Part shown: one piece after another, positions 1 through 5,630 of the stretch
Layout of the letters: each line of letters opens with the position of its first letter
Position numbering within the stretch: position 1 is the first letter of the stretch
DNA from: Nanobdellota archaeon
Lineage (GTDB): Archaea; Nanobdellota; Nanobdellia; Pacearchaeales; GW2011-AR1
Assembly: GCA_020056045.1 (NCBI GenBank)
Contig: JAGVIM010000163.1
Span: 1 to 5,915 of the forward strand
Reading direction: 5' to 3'
DNA: 5,915 nt
Made by a program: the position numbers and the translations under genes
Notes under the pieces: generated by a model
Database searches by the model: none
The model's input: only the letters and a program-made list of their open reading frames with translations
What the model was told of the DNA's origin: nothing

Positions 1-405
1 ATCATTACCCCAAAAATCCTGAGAGAACTCCACATAAGTCGCCGAAGTCGTTGACTGAACAACACCCCATGGAACGCCATTCTTATATATCCTACCATAC
101 GCAACCATAGCTACACCTGAGGTGATTTTCATTTCAAAAGTAATCCTCATACTTCCATAATAACGTTGATTTAACGTAATAGTTTTCTTCTTGACATAAA
201 CCGTACCAGACTGCGTCACTTCACCATAATGTGCATTCTGTACCCAAGTAGACACCGCTTTATATGTATTACTAATATCAATCCTCAAATCAGAACTCAT
301 ACCCACTACGCCACCCGCAACATTTCGTTTTGCCGTAGTTATGTGTTTACTATCATCATGTTGCCTAACTTTGCCACCGAAGCGGGGAGTATGTAGTATT
401 TTCAT
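1..405 (-). CDS. Beta-rich virion-like protein, probable tail/fibre component (3' end outside window)
   Basis: This reading frame starts at ATG 405-403 and stays open for 135 codons to the window edge, so the C-terminus is missing. The protein begins MKILHTPRFGGKVRQHDD and continues with alternating beta-strand-like segments (TVYVKKKTITLN, RITFEMKITS, AMVAYGRIYKNGVPWGVV, SATYVEFSQDFWG), with no signal peptide or membrane span. The strand pattern, with an A-Y-G-R-I-Y-x-N-G-V-type core, suggests a beta-sandwich domain like those in virion surface or tail-associated proteins; I cannot name a family. The start overlaps the stop of the preceding gene as ATGA, and GAGG at 416-419 lies 10 bases upstream. 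By hand count the first 400 bases are about 40% G+C, with GCG, ACG and GGC codons, against roughly 25-28% in the genes upstream. This suggests a module acquired separately, as is common for receptor-binding genes. The CDS is certain; the virion role is inferred. Confidence 0.7.
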   Translation of the reverse strand, partial: MKILHTPRFGGKVRQHDDSKHITTAKRNVAGGVVGMSSDLRIDISNTYKAVSTWVQNAHYGEVTQSGTVYVKKKTITLNQRYYGSMRITFEMKITSGVAMVAYGRIYKNGVPWGVVQSTTSATYVEFSQDFWGND

Positions 406-902
406 TGCTTATCAACCTCAATTATATTGTCTATAATTTTTTTATTATATATGACAACTTGATTTCCACCAAAATTTAAACTATCTGTTAAAAGTATTAC
501 TCCATCATAACCTTCAGATATTATTTTATTTTTAAGTTCATTTCCACTTGGAAATTCATTAAATTCTTCAGTTGTCATTTGATCTAAGTTAAATCCTTTT
601 AGCTTTGTTTTCAGTGGTATTTTGTATGTTTTTACGGATTCTATATCTGGTTCTTCATGTACAGTACTATGTGGATTAGTTGTCATATTAACAACTTCAT
701 CTTTATATAAACCTAAATATAATCCATCTCCCCATACAGTTTTTCCTTTATATGTAGGATGTGTTTTTTCTGTTCTATATACTATTAATTCTTCATTTAG
801 TCCTTCTTTTGAAACATTCTTAATTATTAATTCTGATAAATTATCAATTTTATGTTCTATTCTACCAAGTTTACTATTTATAGTTTCTTGTATTTTATTT
901 AT
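402..902 (-). CDS. ADP-ribosyltransferase-like phage protein with apparent AUA start
   Basis: The frame is open from a TAA at 918-920 down to TGA at 402-404. The first ATG is at 686-684 (94 residues), but recognisable sequence extends further upstream. Upstream codons encode VYRTEKTHPTYKGKTVWGDG followed by LYLGLYKDEV, and the C-terminal part reads SEGYDGVILL then GGNQVVIYN. A Tyr-Arg strand, a G-x-G-L-Y-type turn and a final GYDGVI...GGNxVV(I/V) block, in this order, resemble ADP-ribosyltransferase-like and polyvalent-protein toxin domains of phages (family knowledge, not searched). Starting at ATG 686 would delete the first half of that fold. AAGGAG at 911-916 sits 8 bases before an in-frame ATA at 902-900, giving 166 residues; no in-frame ATG, GTG or TTG lies between 917 and 686. 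Either AUA initiates or the start codon has mutated. The frame is solid; the fold is tentative, and a catalytic Glu is not obvious because Gln occupies GGNQ. It could modify host proteins during infection, but that is speculation. Confidence 0.55.
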   Translation of the reverse strand: MNKIQETINSKLGRIEHKIDNLSELIIKNVSKEGLNEELIVYRTEKTHPTYKGKTVWGDGLYLGLYKDEVVNMTTNPHSTVHEEPDIESVKTYKIPLKTKLKGFNLDQMTTEEFNEFPSGNELKNKIISEGYDGVILLTDSLNFGGNQVVIYNKKIIDNIIEVDKQ

Positions 903-903
903 A

Positions 904-1131
904 TTATAATCTCCTTTTTATTAGTTTTTCTTTTAAATCATTTACGTAAGGGTCAATATTATCTGGGAGACAGTATTTGAGCTGACCACAATTATTACAT
1001 ATTGGAATATTTTTTCTTTCACTGTTGAGATTCAGGAGTTGATAATGATATAATAAAGTTCCATTCCATATTTCTTTTAAGCTTTGATTTCTTACATCTC
1101 CAATTATCAGTTTGTGTTGCCAATCAAGACA
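904..1131 (-). pseudogene. Radical SAM/SPASM protein, C-terminal remnant
   Basis: From 1131 to the TAA at 906-904 one frame encodes 75 residues beginning CLDWQHKLIIGDVRNQSLKE and continuing IWNGTLLYHY. A cysteine cluster follows: C45, C48 and C54 in ICNNCGQLKYC. The order Cys-Leu-Asp-x, G-D-V/I-x-x-x-S-L-x-x-I-W-N, E-R-x-x-I-P-x-C-x-x-C is characteristic of the C-terminal auxiliary iron-sulfur cluster (SPASM) end of radical SAM enzymes found in glycan and peptide modification clusters. The radical SAM core with its CxxxCxxC motif is absent. A TGA at 1134-1132 closes the frame immediately upstream, and no ATG, GTG or TTG occurs in frame, so the fragment cannot be expressed on its own. It has no internal stops, implying recent loss. 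Its stop is one base before the apparent start of the next gene, so this was the genuine 3' end of a gene in this operon. Confidence 0.8.
911..916 (-). promoter_or_regulatory. Strong Shine-Dalgarno without a canonical start codon
   Basis: The minus strand reads AAGGAG here, followed after 8 bases by ATA at 902-900. Other genes in the window have their SD 7-8 bases before ATG: AAGGAG at 5638-5643, GGAG at 5119-5122 and AAGGA at 3151-3155. The spacing therefore identifies 902 as the intended start of the ADP-ribosyltransferase-like gene. The element lies inside the last codons of the SPASM remnant, whose TAA (906-904) ends one base before the ATA. Confidence 0.75.
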
Positions 1132-1379
1132 TCATATATTCCTCCTCTAATACATCTTACTAATTTTGTTTCTGAATGTGGTGGAAACTGAAAGTGTAGT
1201 CCTCTTATTGTGTTTTTATGTTTAGAGAAAGACTGATTTTCTTGAACCCATTTTATTTCAGTATTATGTTCTGAGAAAATTTTGTCATTAAAAATTCTTG
1301 CAAAATTTCCTCTTTTATCTGAAACAGTTTCTAACTGAATCTCATATACACCTTTGATGTCAAGTTCTTTTATTATCAT
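1107..1379 (-). pseudogene. RmlC-type dTDP/CDP-4-keto-6-deoxysugar 3,5-epimerase, truncated after the N-terminal half
   Basis: The start at ATG 1379 overlaps the stop of the cytidylyltransferase gene as ATGA. The product has RmlC-family features in order: GVYEI at 10-14, SDKRGNF at 20-26, WVQENQS at 44-50, IRGLHFQ at 58-64 with the catalytic His at 62, and KLVRCIRGGIYDV at 72-84. Homologues are about 180 residues long and continue with a V-D-x-R-x-x-S-P-T segment. Here only six unrelated residues (LIGNTN) and a TGA follow, because the sequence changes to a SPASM gene at about 1131. The second half of the cupin, with the catalytic Tyr and the rest of the barrel, is missing, so the 90-residue product should be inactive. 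The intact enzyme inverts C3 and C5 of a nucleotide-linked 4-keto-6-deoxyhexose; next to RfbF and RfbG the substrate may have been CDP-linked, as for AscE-type epimerases (inference). Confidence 0.85.
1129..1133 (-). other. Deletion junction fusing rmlC-like and SPASM sequences
   Basis: Upstream of about 1131 the minus strand encodes RmlC residues (GGIYDV, codons phased to 1379). Downstream it encodes SPASM residues (CLDW, phased to 1131), a different frame. GATGT at 1133-1129 can be read as the end of the RmlC side (Asp-Val) and as leading into the first SPASM Cys codon, so a short microhomology deletion there is plausible. The exact breakpoint cannot be fixed without the parental genes. A metagenome assembly chimera would look the same. 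Confidence 0.7.
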
Positions 1380-2128
1380 TTGTGTCTCTGTTTAATATCT
1401 AACCAATCTAATTTTTCACTATGTATAGTTCTTTTTCTATAAAGTTCGTTTAGATTGATTTCATCTTTTGGAGTGTTCAGAGTTTCCCAGAAACCTTCAT
1501 GTTTATATGAACCAAGTTCTCTAATACTTGCTAATTCTGTCAACACATCTTTTTCTAATTCTTGATTTTTGTTTAAGTCTATATAATCAAATATTTTTTT
1601 ATTGAAAACGAAGAATCCACCATTTATATACTCTTTCATCTTTGGTTTTTCTTCGAAATGTGTTATGTTTCCATCTCCATTAAAAATTAAAAATCCAAAT
1701 TGACTTATTGGTCTAACTACAGTCAGAGTTGCTATATTCTTAAATGTAGAAGATTTAGGATTACGAGTTAAGTGTTCTATCAGTAATTCATTCAAGTTCA
1801 CATTTGCTAATCCATCAGCATAAGTACAGAAGAAATTTTCATCTTCTTTTGGGATATACTTTTCAATTAACTTTAATCTTTTAGCCGTGTGAGATTCTTG
1901 ACCAGTATCAATAAATACTATTGAATAGTTATGTTCTATTTTTGAGAAATAATTAATAATATCTTCTTGTCTCCAACCAAGACAAATTATAAAGTCATTA
2001 AATCCTTGTTGTTTATAAATGTCTAAAAGATGACAAAGTATTGGCTTATCTCCTATCCTAGCTAATGATTTAGGTTTATCTACATCATATCTGACTCCTT
2101 TTCCTCCTGCTAATATTACTACTTTCAT
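1376..2128 (-). CDS. rfbF: Glucose-1-phosphate cytidylyltransferase-like nucleotidyltransferase
   Basis: This 250-residue protein matches the usual length of RfbF/DdhA enzymes, which make CDP-glucose from glucose-1-phosphate and CTP in the cytoplasm. The N-terminal nucleotide-binding loop reads LAGGKGVRYDVDKPKS at 6-21 (Gly-rich loop, Arg13, Lys20). The sugar and metal site follows: VDTGQES-like FIDTGQES at 72-79, CTYADG at 101-106 with Asp105, FGFL at 144-147, EKP at 160-162, INGGFFVF at 168-175, LEKDVL at 191-196 and HEGFWETLNTPKD at 210-222. The D-T-G...R-L-K and C-x-Y-x-D-G patterns favour the cytidylyltransferase branch over thymidylyl or mannose-1-phosphate enzymes, though a related nucleotidyltransferase of different specificity is possible. 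The loop after the glycine-rich motif is a few residues shorter than usual. ATG 2128 directly follows the TAA of the dehydratase, with AGAGG five bases upstream, and the stop overlaps the rmlC-like start. Confidence 0.85.
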   Translation of the reverse strand: MKVVILAGGKGVRYDVDKPKSLARIGDKPILCHLLDIYKQQGFNDFIICLGWRQEDIINYFSKIEHNYSIVFIDTGQESHTAKRLKLIEKYIPKEDENFFCTYADGLANVNLNELLIEHLTRNPKSSTFKNIATLTVVRPISQFGFLIFNGDGNITHFEEKPKMKEYINGGFFVFNKKIFDYIDLNKNQELEKDVLTELASIRELGSYKHEGFWETLNTPKDEINLNELYRKRTIHSEKLDWLDIKQRHK

Positions 2129-3142
2129 TTATACCTCTTTATCAAACCATTTCTTATAGTTTGCACATGTTTTACCTAAACCATAATATATATTATATTT
2201 AGGTTTCCAACCTGTTGCATTTATTAATTTAGATGAGTCCAAATATTGTTCTGGAATTTCCTTAAATACAATGTCTTTTTTCTTAAATTCTATAATTTTA
2301 TTACAATGACACATTTCTAAAAAGTATTTTACGATCTCTTCTGTAGTGTGTTTGTGACCAGACGAAATGTTATAAGCTTCACCTTTTGTCTTGTCTATAT
2401 TTTTCATTAAAAGTTCTATTGCAGAAACTGTATCTTCTACATAATTATATTCTCTAATGTAGTGATATGAACCTTTATTTAAAATTATTGGATTGTCTTT
2501 TTCTTTACAATATAAGCACGATTTAGCTAATGATGGAATTAATCTTGTCCAATTAAAATCAAGTCCGTATGTATTTGCTGGTCGTCCTACGACTATTGGT
2601 AAGTTGTAATTGTATGCATAGGAACGTGCAAGAATGTCTTCACATGCTTTGCTTGCAGAATAAATATCTAATCCATTTAGAGGTAAATCTTCAGTATAAG
2701 GCAGATTTTCTGAAATTCCATAAGATTTATCTGTACTCATCACAAAAGTTGGAATTTCTTTATCCATTGTGTAAATAACTGACCGTATAGGTTCTAAGAC
2801 ATTCAAAGTTCCAAATACGTTTGTTGTAATGGTAGGAACTGGACATTTAGAAGCAGTTTGAACTATTGCCTGTGCTGCAAGATGATATACTTGATCTATA
2901 TCATGTTTATATAAAATTTCTTCTATTATATTGTAGTTATTTACATACTCGTGGCAATCATTTACACTTCCACAAATTAGATTTATATTAGATACACTAT
3001 CTAAACTTAATGCATTAAACACAGATTCGTGCTTAATGGAACGAGTTAATCCATAAATTATGTTATTCTTATCTTTGGCAAGATGATGTGCTAAGTGAGA
3101 ACCTATAAATCCTGTTGCTCCTGTTATTAGTATGTTTGTCAT
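2129..3142 (-). CDS. rfbG: CDP-glucose 4,6-dehydratase-like NAD-dependent SDR enzyme
   Basis: This 337-residue extended short-chain dehydrogenase/reductase has the NAD-binding motif TGATGFIGSHL at 7-17 (G8, G11, G14), YHLAAQ at 86-91, the dehydratase triad segment STDK at 136-139 and the catalytic YSASK at 161-165. The substrate-domain region GRPANTYGLDFNWTRLIPSL at 186-205 lines up with the R-A-G-N-x-x-G-G-x-D-W...R-L-I-P-D stretch of RfbG. Asp138-Lys139 after Thr is the sugar-nucleotide 4,6-dehydratase arrangement rather than that of a simple 4-epimerase. The expected reaction is CDP-glucose to CDP-4-keto-6-deoxyglucose, consistent with the RfbF-like gene directly downstream. GDP-mannose or another NDP-hexose 4,6-dehydratase is the main alternative. 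The start at ATG 3142 has AAGGA 8 bases upstream, inside the stop region of the 44-codon gene. The stop TAA abuts the rfbF ATG, indicating coupled translation. Confidence 0.8.
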   Translation of the reverse strand: MTNILITGATGFIGSHLAHHLAKDKNNIIYGLTRSIKHESVFNALSLDSVSNINLICGSVNDCHEYVNNYNIIEEILYKHDIDQVYHLAAQAIVQTASKCPVPTITTNVFGTLNVLEPIRSVIYTMDKEIPTFVMSTDKSYGISENLPYTEDLPLNGLDIYSASKACEDILARSYAYNYNLPIVVGRPANTYGLDFNWTRLIPSLAKSCLYCKEKDNPIILNKGSYHYIREYNYVEDTVSAIELLMKNIDKTKGEAYNISSGHKHTTEEIVKYFLEMCHCNKIIEFKKKDIVFKEIPEQYLDSSKLINATGWKPKYNIYYGLGKTCANYKKWFDKEV

Positions 3143-3146
3143 TTGT

Positions 3147-3281
3147 TTATTCCTTTATTTCATAATAATCATATATTCTATCAGTATAGATAGGATAAGG
3201 TGGAACATCATCTAATATTTGAACATCATCATTCCTAAACATTTTAAGTTTTTTATACGTAAACGTTGGAATTTTTGTCAT
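3147..3281 (-). CDS. 44-residue protein of unknown function
   Basis: ATG 3281 directly follows the TAA of the glycosyltransferase gene, and the frame ends at TAA 3149-3147, four bases before the dehydratase ATG. The product starts MTKIPTFTYKKLKMFRNDD and ends VPPYPIYTDRIYDYYEIKE. It is soluble, with no cysteine motif, signal peptide or membrane span, and its C-terminal half is rich in Tyr, Pro and Asp. A weak AAAGGA lies about 12 bases before the start, and the TAA-ATG contact implies coupled reinitiation, the same arrangement as the dehydratase/cytidylyltransferase pair. The exact fit between two real genes argues that it is translated. I do not recognise a family; it could be a small accessory protein or the remnant of a longer gene. 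Confidence 0.6.
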   Translation of the reverse strand: MTKIPTFTYKKLKMFRNDDVQILDDVPPYPIYTDRIYDYYEIKE

Positions 3282-4712
3282 TTATGTATCTAATCCTTTG
3301 TCTAAATATTCAAAGCTTTTTCTGAATACATCTACCAACTTTTCTTTTTTGAGTCTTCCAGATTTTATTATTTCAACATAATTTTTAACTCCACCAGGAT
3401 CTCCAGCACGACCTAATATTTGATTATAAGTGTTTTCGACAAATTCTCTTATTTCATCATCACTTTCAGTAATTGTGTCACTTTTAGATATTGTTTTATT
3501 CCATTCTATAACTTCTGGATCACAACTTACCTTTTTTAGTAATTCAATATTTCTTTTGTCGCTATCATTTAGTTCATTAGGAACTTTATTTTCACTAATT
3601 TCACAAGATATTTTTGAACTAATGTCTGTTTTTGGAGTATTTGATGAATTAGATAAGGACACGAGTTCCTTACACAAACTATCACTATATCCTCGTCTCC
3701 ATGCGGAATCAAAAACTAAAGTTTCATCCTTCTTTTTTGATCGTGGTACCGCATTTATTATACCATCTTTAGTTACTACGGTCTTTATTGTTTGGACTAT
3801 ATTCTTTAACTCATTCTCATGAAGAATTTTGTAATATGAATAAAATGACCGAAGTTCAGAATCAGTATGCCTGTCATTGTCATCTTTATGATCTACAAAA
3901 AACTGTAATATATCAAAATGTATATTACCTATTTTCATAGCTTTTTCCATCTTTTCCCAAGTATCAAAACCATATTTATCTGTTATGGAACGCATGTCTT
4001 TCCATTTTTGAGAAAATTCCTGAACTCCTCCACCACCTATAAACCAGTTTCTACAACCATGCGAATGTAAATCCGCATTCGTTTTTATATGATCGTAGTA
4101 ATAATCCTTTGGAGCTTGCATTATCTTCAAACTAGAACCATGTAATGTGTGATGAACTTTTCCTTGATACTCTAATTTGGTTTGATATTTTACGAGTAAT
4201 TCTTTATAATAATTTCCTATACTCTGTGATATTATTTCGTCTTTAGAAATCTCTTCTAATGGTCTTGGAATAAATGTAAATGGACTTGGAGTTCCTTCAC
4301 CTTTTATAAATATATCGTGAGCATTTATCGTGCAAATTGTAGAATTTTGTATCTCAGCTTTAGTAATTAAAGTTTTTAGATGTTCTAATAAATAAAGTGA
4401 TGGAAATTCATCAATGTCAGACACTAACATCCAAGTATTATTTTTTGTGTACCCACAAGATTCTCCTTTTTCTCTTATTATATCCCCAGTTTTTTGAATA
4501 TATTGGTTACGTTTATAACTAAAGTCTTCTTTCCAATCTACATAATGTAAAGTTGCACCTAAATCATCAAATTCAGATTTTACTTGTGCAATCACAGATT
4601 GATTATGCACAACAACTATTTCATCAACATAAGGTTTAACCCTATATGAATTTGGTAATGCTTCTTCTGGAAACTGACAAATTGTACAGTAAAATATTTT
4701 AACATCATTCAT
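3282..4712 (-). CDS. GT-A-type glycosyltransferase with C-terminal DUF4214 domain
   Basis: This is a 476-residue two-domain protein. The N-terminal part (about 1-280) resembles GT2-like GT-A glycosyltransferases: a first beta strand (KIFYCTIC), the DEIVVVHNQS strand at 30-39, DFSYKRN at 63-69, and a metal/nucleotide-sugar DxD motif in VSDIDEFPS at 97-105 (Asp99, Asp101, Glu102). Residues after the DxD include a His-rich stretch ending LHSHGCRNWFIGGGGVQ, likely the acceptor side. A polar Ser/Thr/Glu/Lys linker covers about 340-418. The last 58 residues, from D419, hold a DUF4214 motif: FVENTYNQILGRAGDPGGVK then a hydrophobic helix ending FRKSFEY. DUF4214 is found in bacterial glycosyltransferases and surface proteins; its function is not settled. 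There is no signal peptide or membrane span, so it should act in the cytosol. The CDP-sugar genes follow it, which suggests a related donor, but the acceptor is unknown. AGAG lies about nine bases before ATG 4712. Confidence 0.8.
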   Translation of the reverse strand: MNDVKIFYCTICQFPEEALPNSYRVKPYVDEIVVVHNQSVIAQVKSEFDDLGATLHYVDWKEDFSYKRNQYIQKTGDIIREKGESCGYTKNNTWMLVSDIDEFPSLYLLEHLKTLITKAEIQNSTICTINAHDIFIKGEGTPSPFTFIPRPLEEISKDEIISQSIGNYYKELLVKYQTKLEYQGKVHHTLHGSSLKIMQAPKDYYYDHIKTNADLHSHGCRNWFIGGGGVQEFSQKWKDMRSITDKYGFDTWEKMEKAMKIGNIHFDILQFFVDHKDDNDRHTDSELRSFYSYYKILHENELKNIVQTIKTVVTKDGIINAVPRSKKKDETLVFDSAWRRGYSDSLCKELVSLSNSSNTPKTDISSKISCEISENKVPNELNDSDKRNIELLKKVSCDPEVIEWNKTISKSDTITESDDEIREFVENTYNQILGRAGDPGGVKNYVEIIKSGRLKKEKLVDVFRKSFEYLDKGLDT

Positions 4713-4750
4713 TTAATTTATCTCTTTATTAATATTTAGAATTTACTTTT

Positions 4751-5017
4751 CTATTTCCTCATACTTATTTCATGTTGAATGTCATCCAACAATTTTTTTA
4801 TACTTGTATTATTCATTTTATCTACATACTCTTTACTTCCTTTCAATATTCCAGGAAGTTGATTCAATGCAATACTTTTAATAACAGGATTTATTTCTTT
4901 GTCATTTCTAAAGCATGCATCGACAAACACAAAAAGTTTGTTTATTATATTTTTCGCTATTTGTGAATCTTTAGAAATTTTTGATGATTCAATCCTAAAA
5001 TTTAGATCATTCAACAT
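4751..5017 (-). CDS. 88-residue protein of unknown function
   Basis: The frame runs from ATG 5017 to TAG 4753-4751. The protein (start MLNDLNFRIESSKISKDSQI) is predicted to be mostly alpha-helical and soluble, with mixed charge, one Cys (in VDACFRND) and no recognisable motif. The middle, about residues 40-60 (EINPVIKSIALNQLPGILKG), is the most hydrophobic part but too polar for a clear membrane span. Its first 11 bases overlap the end of the membrane microprotein gene, and no strong SD precedes it, so translation is probably coupled to that gene. A 38-base gap separates it from the glycosyltransferase. I do not recognise the family; helical phage accessory or tail-assembly proteins of this size are common, but nothing in the sequence decides between roles. 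Confidence 0.6.
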   Translation of the reverse strand: MLNDLNFRIESSKISKDSQIAKNIINKLFVFVDACFRNDKEINPVIKSIALNQLPGILKGSKEYVDKMNNTSIKKLLDDIQHEISMRK

Positions 5018-5111
5018 TTTTTATCTTTCTATATACACTATTCAGTAAAACTAATCCTGTTGGTCCTAATAAAAATCCAAAAAGAAAATGTAAAACAATA
5101 ATTAGTTTCAT
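5007..5111 (-). CDS. 34-residue single-span membrane microprotein
   Basis: ATG 5111 is preceded by GGAG at 5119-5122 with a seven-base spacer, one of the best ribosome binding sites in the window. The frame ends at TGA 5009-5007, 11 bases inside the next gene. The peptide starts MKLIIVLHFLFGFLLGPTGL and ends with a basic tail, NSVYRKIKNVE. Residues 3-23 form one hydrophobic helix with Gly-Pro in its middle. The charged C-terminus and near absence of N-terminal charge suggest an N-out, C-in orientation or a hairpin-like insertion; this is a rough inference. It lies 12 bases after the zinc-ribbon gene. Small single-span proteins in phage operons include holins, spanin parts and signalling peptides, but there is no lysis gene here to support a holin role. 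Confidence 0.6.
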   Translation of the reverse strand: MKLIIVLHFLFGFLLGPTGLVLLNSVYRKIKNVE

Positions 5112-5118
5112 TACTTCA

Positions 5119-5122
5119 CTCC
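5119..5122 (-). promoter_or_regulatory. Shine-Dalgarno of the membrane microprotein gene
   Basis: GGAG on the minus strand lies seven bases before ATG 5111, in the 12-base gap after the zinc-ribbon stop codon. It is the main support that the 34-codon frame is translated. Confidence 0.7.
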
Positions 5123-5123
5123 A

Positions 5124-5630
5124 TTATTTTTTCATTTTGGTGAAATCAAATTTAAGTTGAGGTTTGCCTTTTTCAAATATATCTGCTCCTTTACTAGTGC
5201 CACAGAATGGACATGCATTAAGTTTCTTACCTTCAGAAGGTTTCTTTAGTGGAAATCCACAATTTCTACATGCATGATCTGCACTTTTGGATACCATTAC
5301 GAATTCTTCACCACATTTATCTCCAGTGCACTTAAGAGTTAGTCCATTGCCAATGACTTTGTGTACATGACCAACTCCACACGTTGGACAGTCTACTTTA
5401 TCATGAACTTCTTTCATTTCTTCTTTTAATTTTTCTCTATCTTTCACTATTTTTTCTACAGTTTTCTCTCTTATTTTCCTTATTATTTCTTCTATCTTTT
5501 TTTCCCTTGGTTTCTCTCCCTCTTTCGTTAATTTTTCCGAAATTTCATTTAGCTTATCTCCCAAAGGTGATACTTTCTCTTCGATCAATCTTGCAATTTC
5601 TTCTTCTGGTGTTTTTGTTATAGGTTTCAT
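5124..5630 (-). CDS. Coiled-coil protein with two C4 zinc ribbons
   Basis: The 168-residue product has a long, highly charged Glu/Lys helix (about 8-78) of coiled-coil character. Four CxxC/CxxxxC half-sites follow: C81-C84 with C101-C106 (CPTCG ... CTGDKCG), then C121-C124 with C140-C143 (CRNCG ... CPFCG). These form two consecutive zinc ribbons. The tail (QLKFDFTKMKK) is basic. Such ribbons bind zinc and usually mediate nucleic-acid or protein contacts; the helix suggests oligomerisation. No enzyme motif is visible. The start at ATG 5630 is supported by AAGGAG at 5638-5643 with a seven-base spacer, and it overlaps the stop of the upstream gene as ATGA. A viral transcription-related factor or a zinc-stabilised structural protein would both fit. 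The name is descriptive only; the gene itself is certain. Confidence 0.85.
   Translation of the reverse strand: MKPITKTPEEEIARLIEEKVSPLGDKLNEISEKLTKEGEKPREKKIEEIIRKIREKTVEKIVKDREKLKEEMKEVHDKVDCPTCGVGHVHKVIGNGLTLKCTGDKCGEEFVMVSKSADHACRNCGFPLKKPSEGKKLNACPFCGTSKGADIFEKGKPQLKFDFTKMKK

Noticed and set aside
402..686. Start of the ADP-ribosyltransferase-like gene at ATG 686.
   Set aside because: There is no good SD before it, and it would remove the upstream half of the fold; the AAGGAG at 911-916 points to a start at 902.
622..909. A 95-codon plus-strand frame with hydrophobic stretches, which could suggest a membrane protein.
   Set aside because: It is the complement of the ADP-ribosyltransferase-like gene, whose minus-strand frame carries recognisable motifs and a strong SD.
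1120..1135. Programmed -1 frameshift joining the epimerase and SPASM parts into one protein.
   Set aside because: The junction has no slippery heptamer or evident downstream stem. Both families are cut in mid-domain, and a half-cupin joined to a SPASM tail without a radical SAM core makes no functional sense.
3430..3822. A 130-codon open frame on the plus strand.
   Set aside because: It lies wholly antisense to the glycosyltransferase gene, has low-complexity Ser/Leu/Phe content and no SD, and is the usual shadow of a Lys/Glu-rich minus-strand gene.
4713..4750. Possible terminator or promoter in the 38-base gap before the glycosyltransferase.
   Set aside because: No GC-rich hairpin with a T-tract and no clear promoter elements are seen; the AT-rich stretch is no different from the background.
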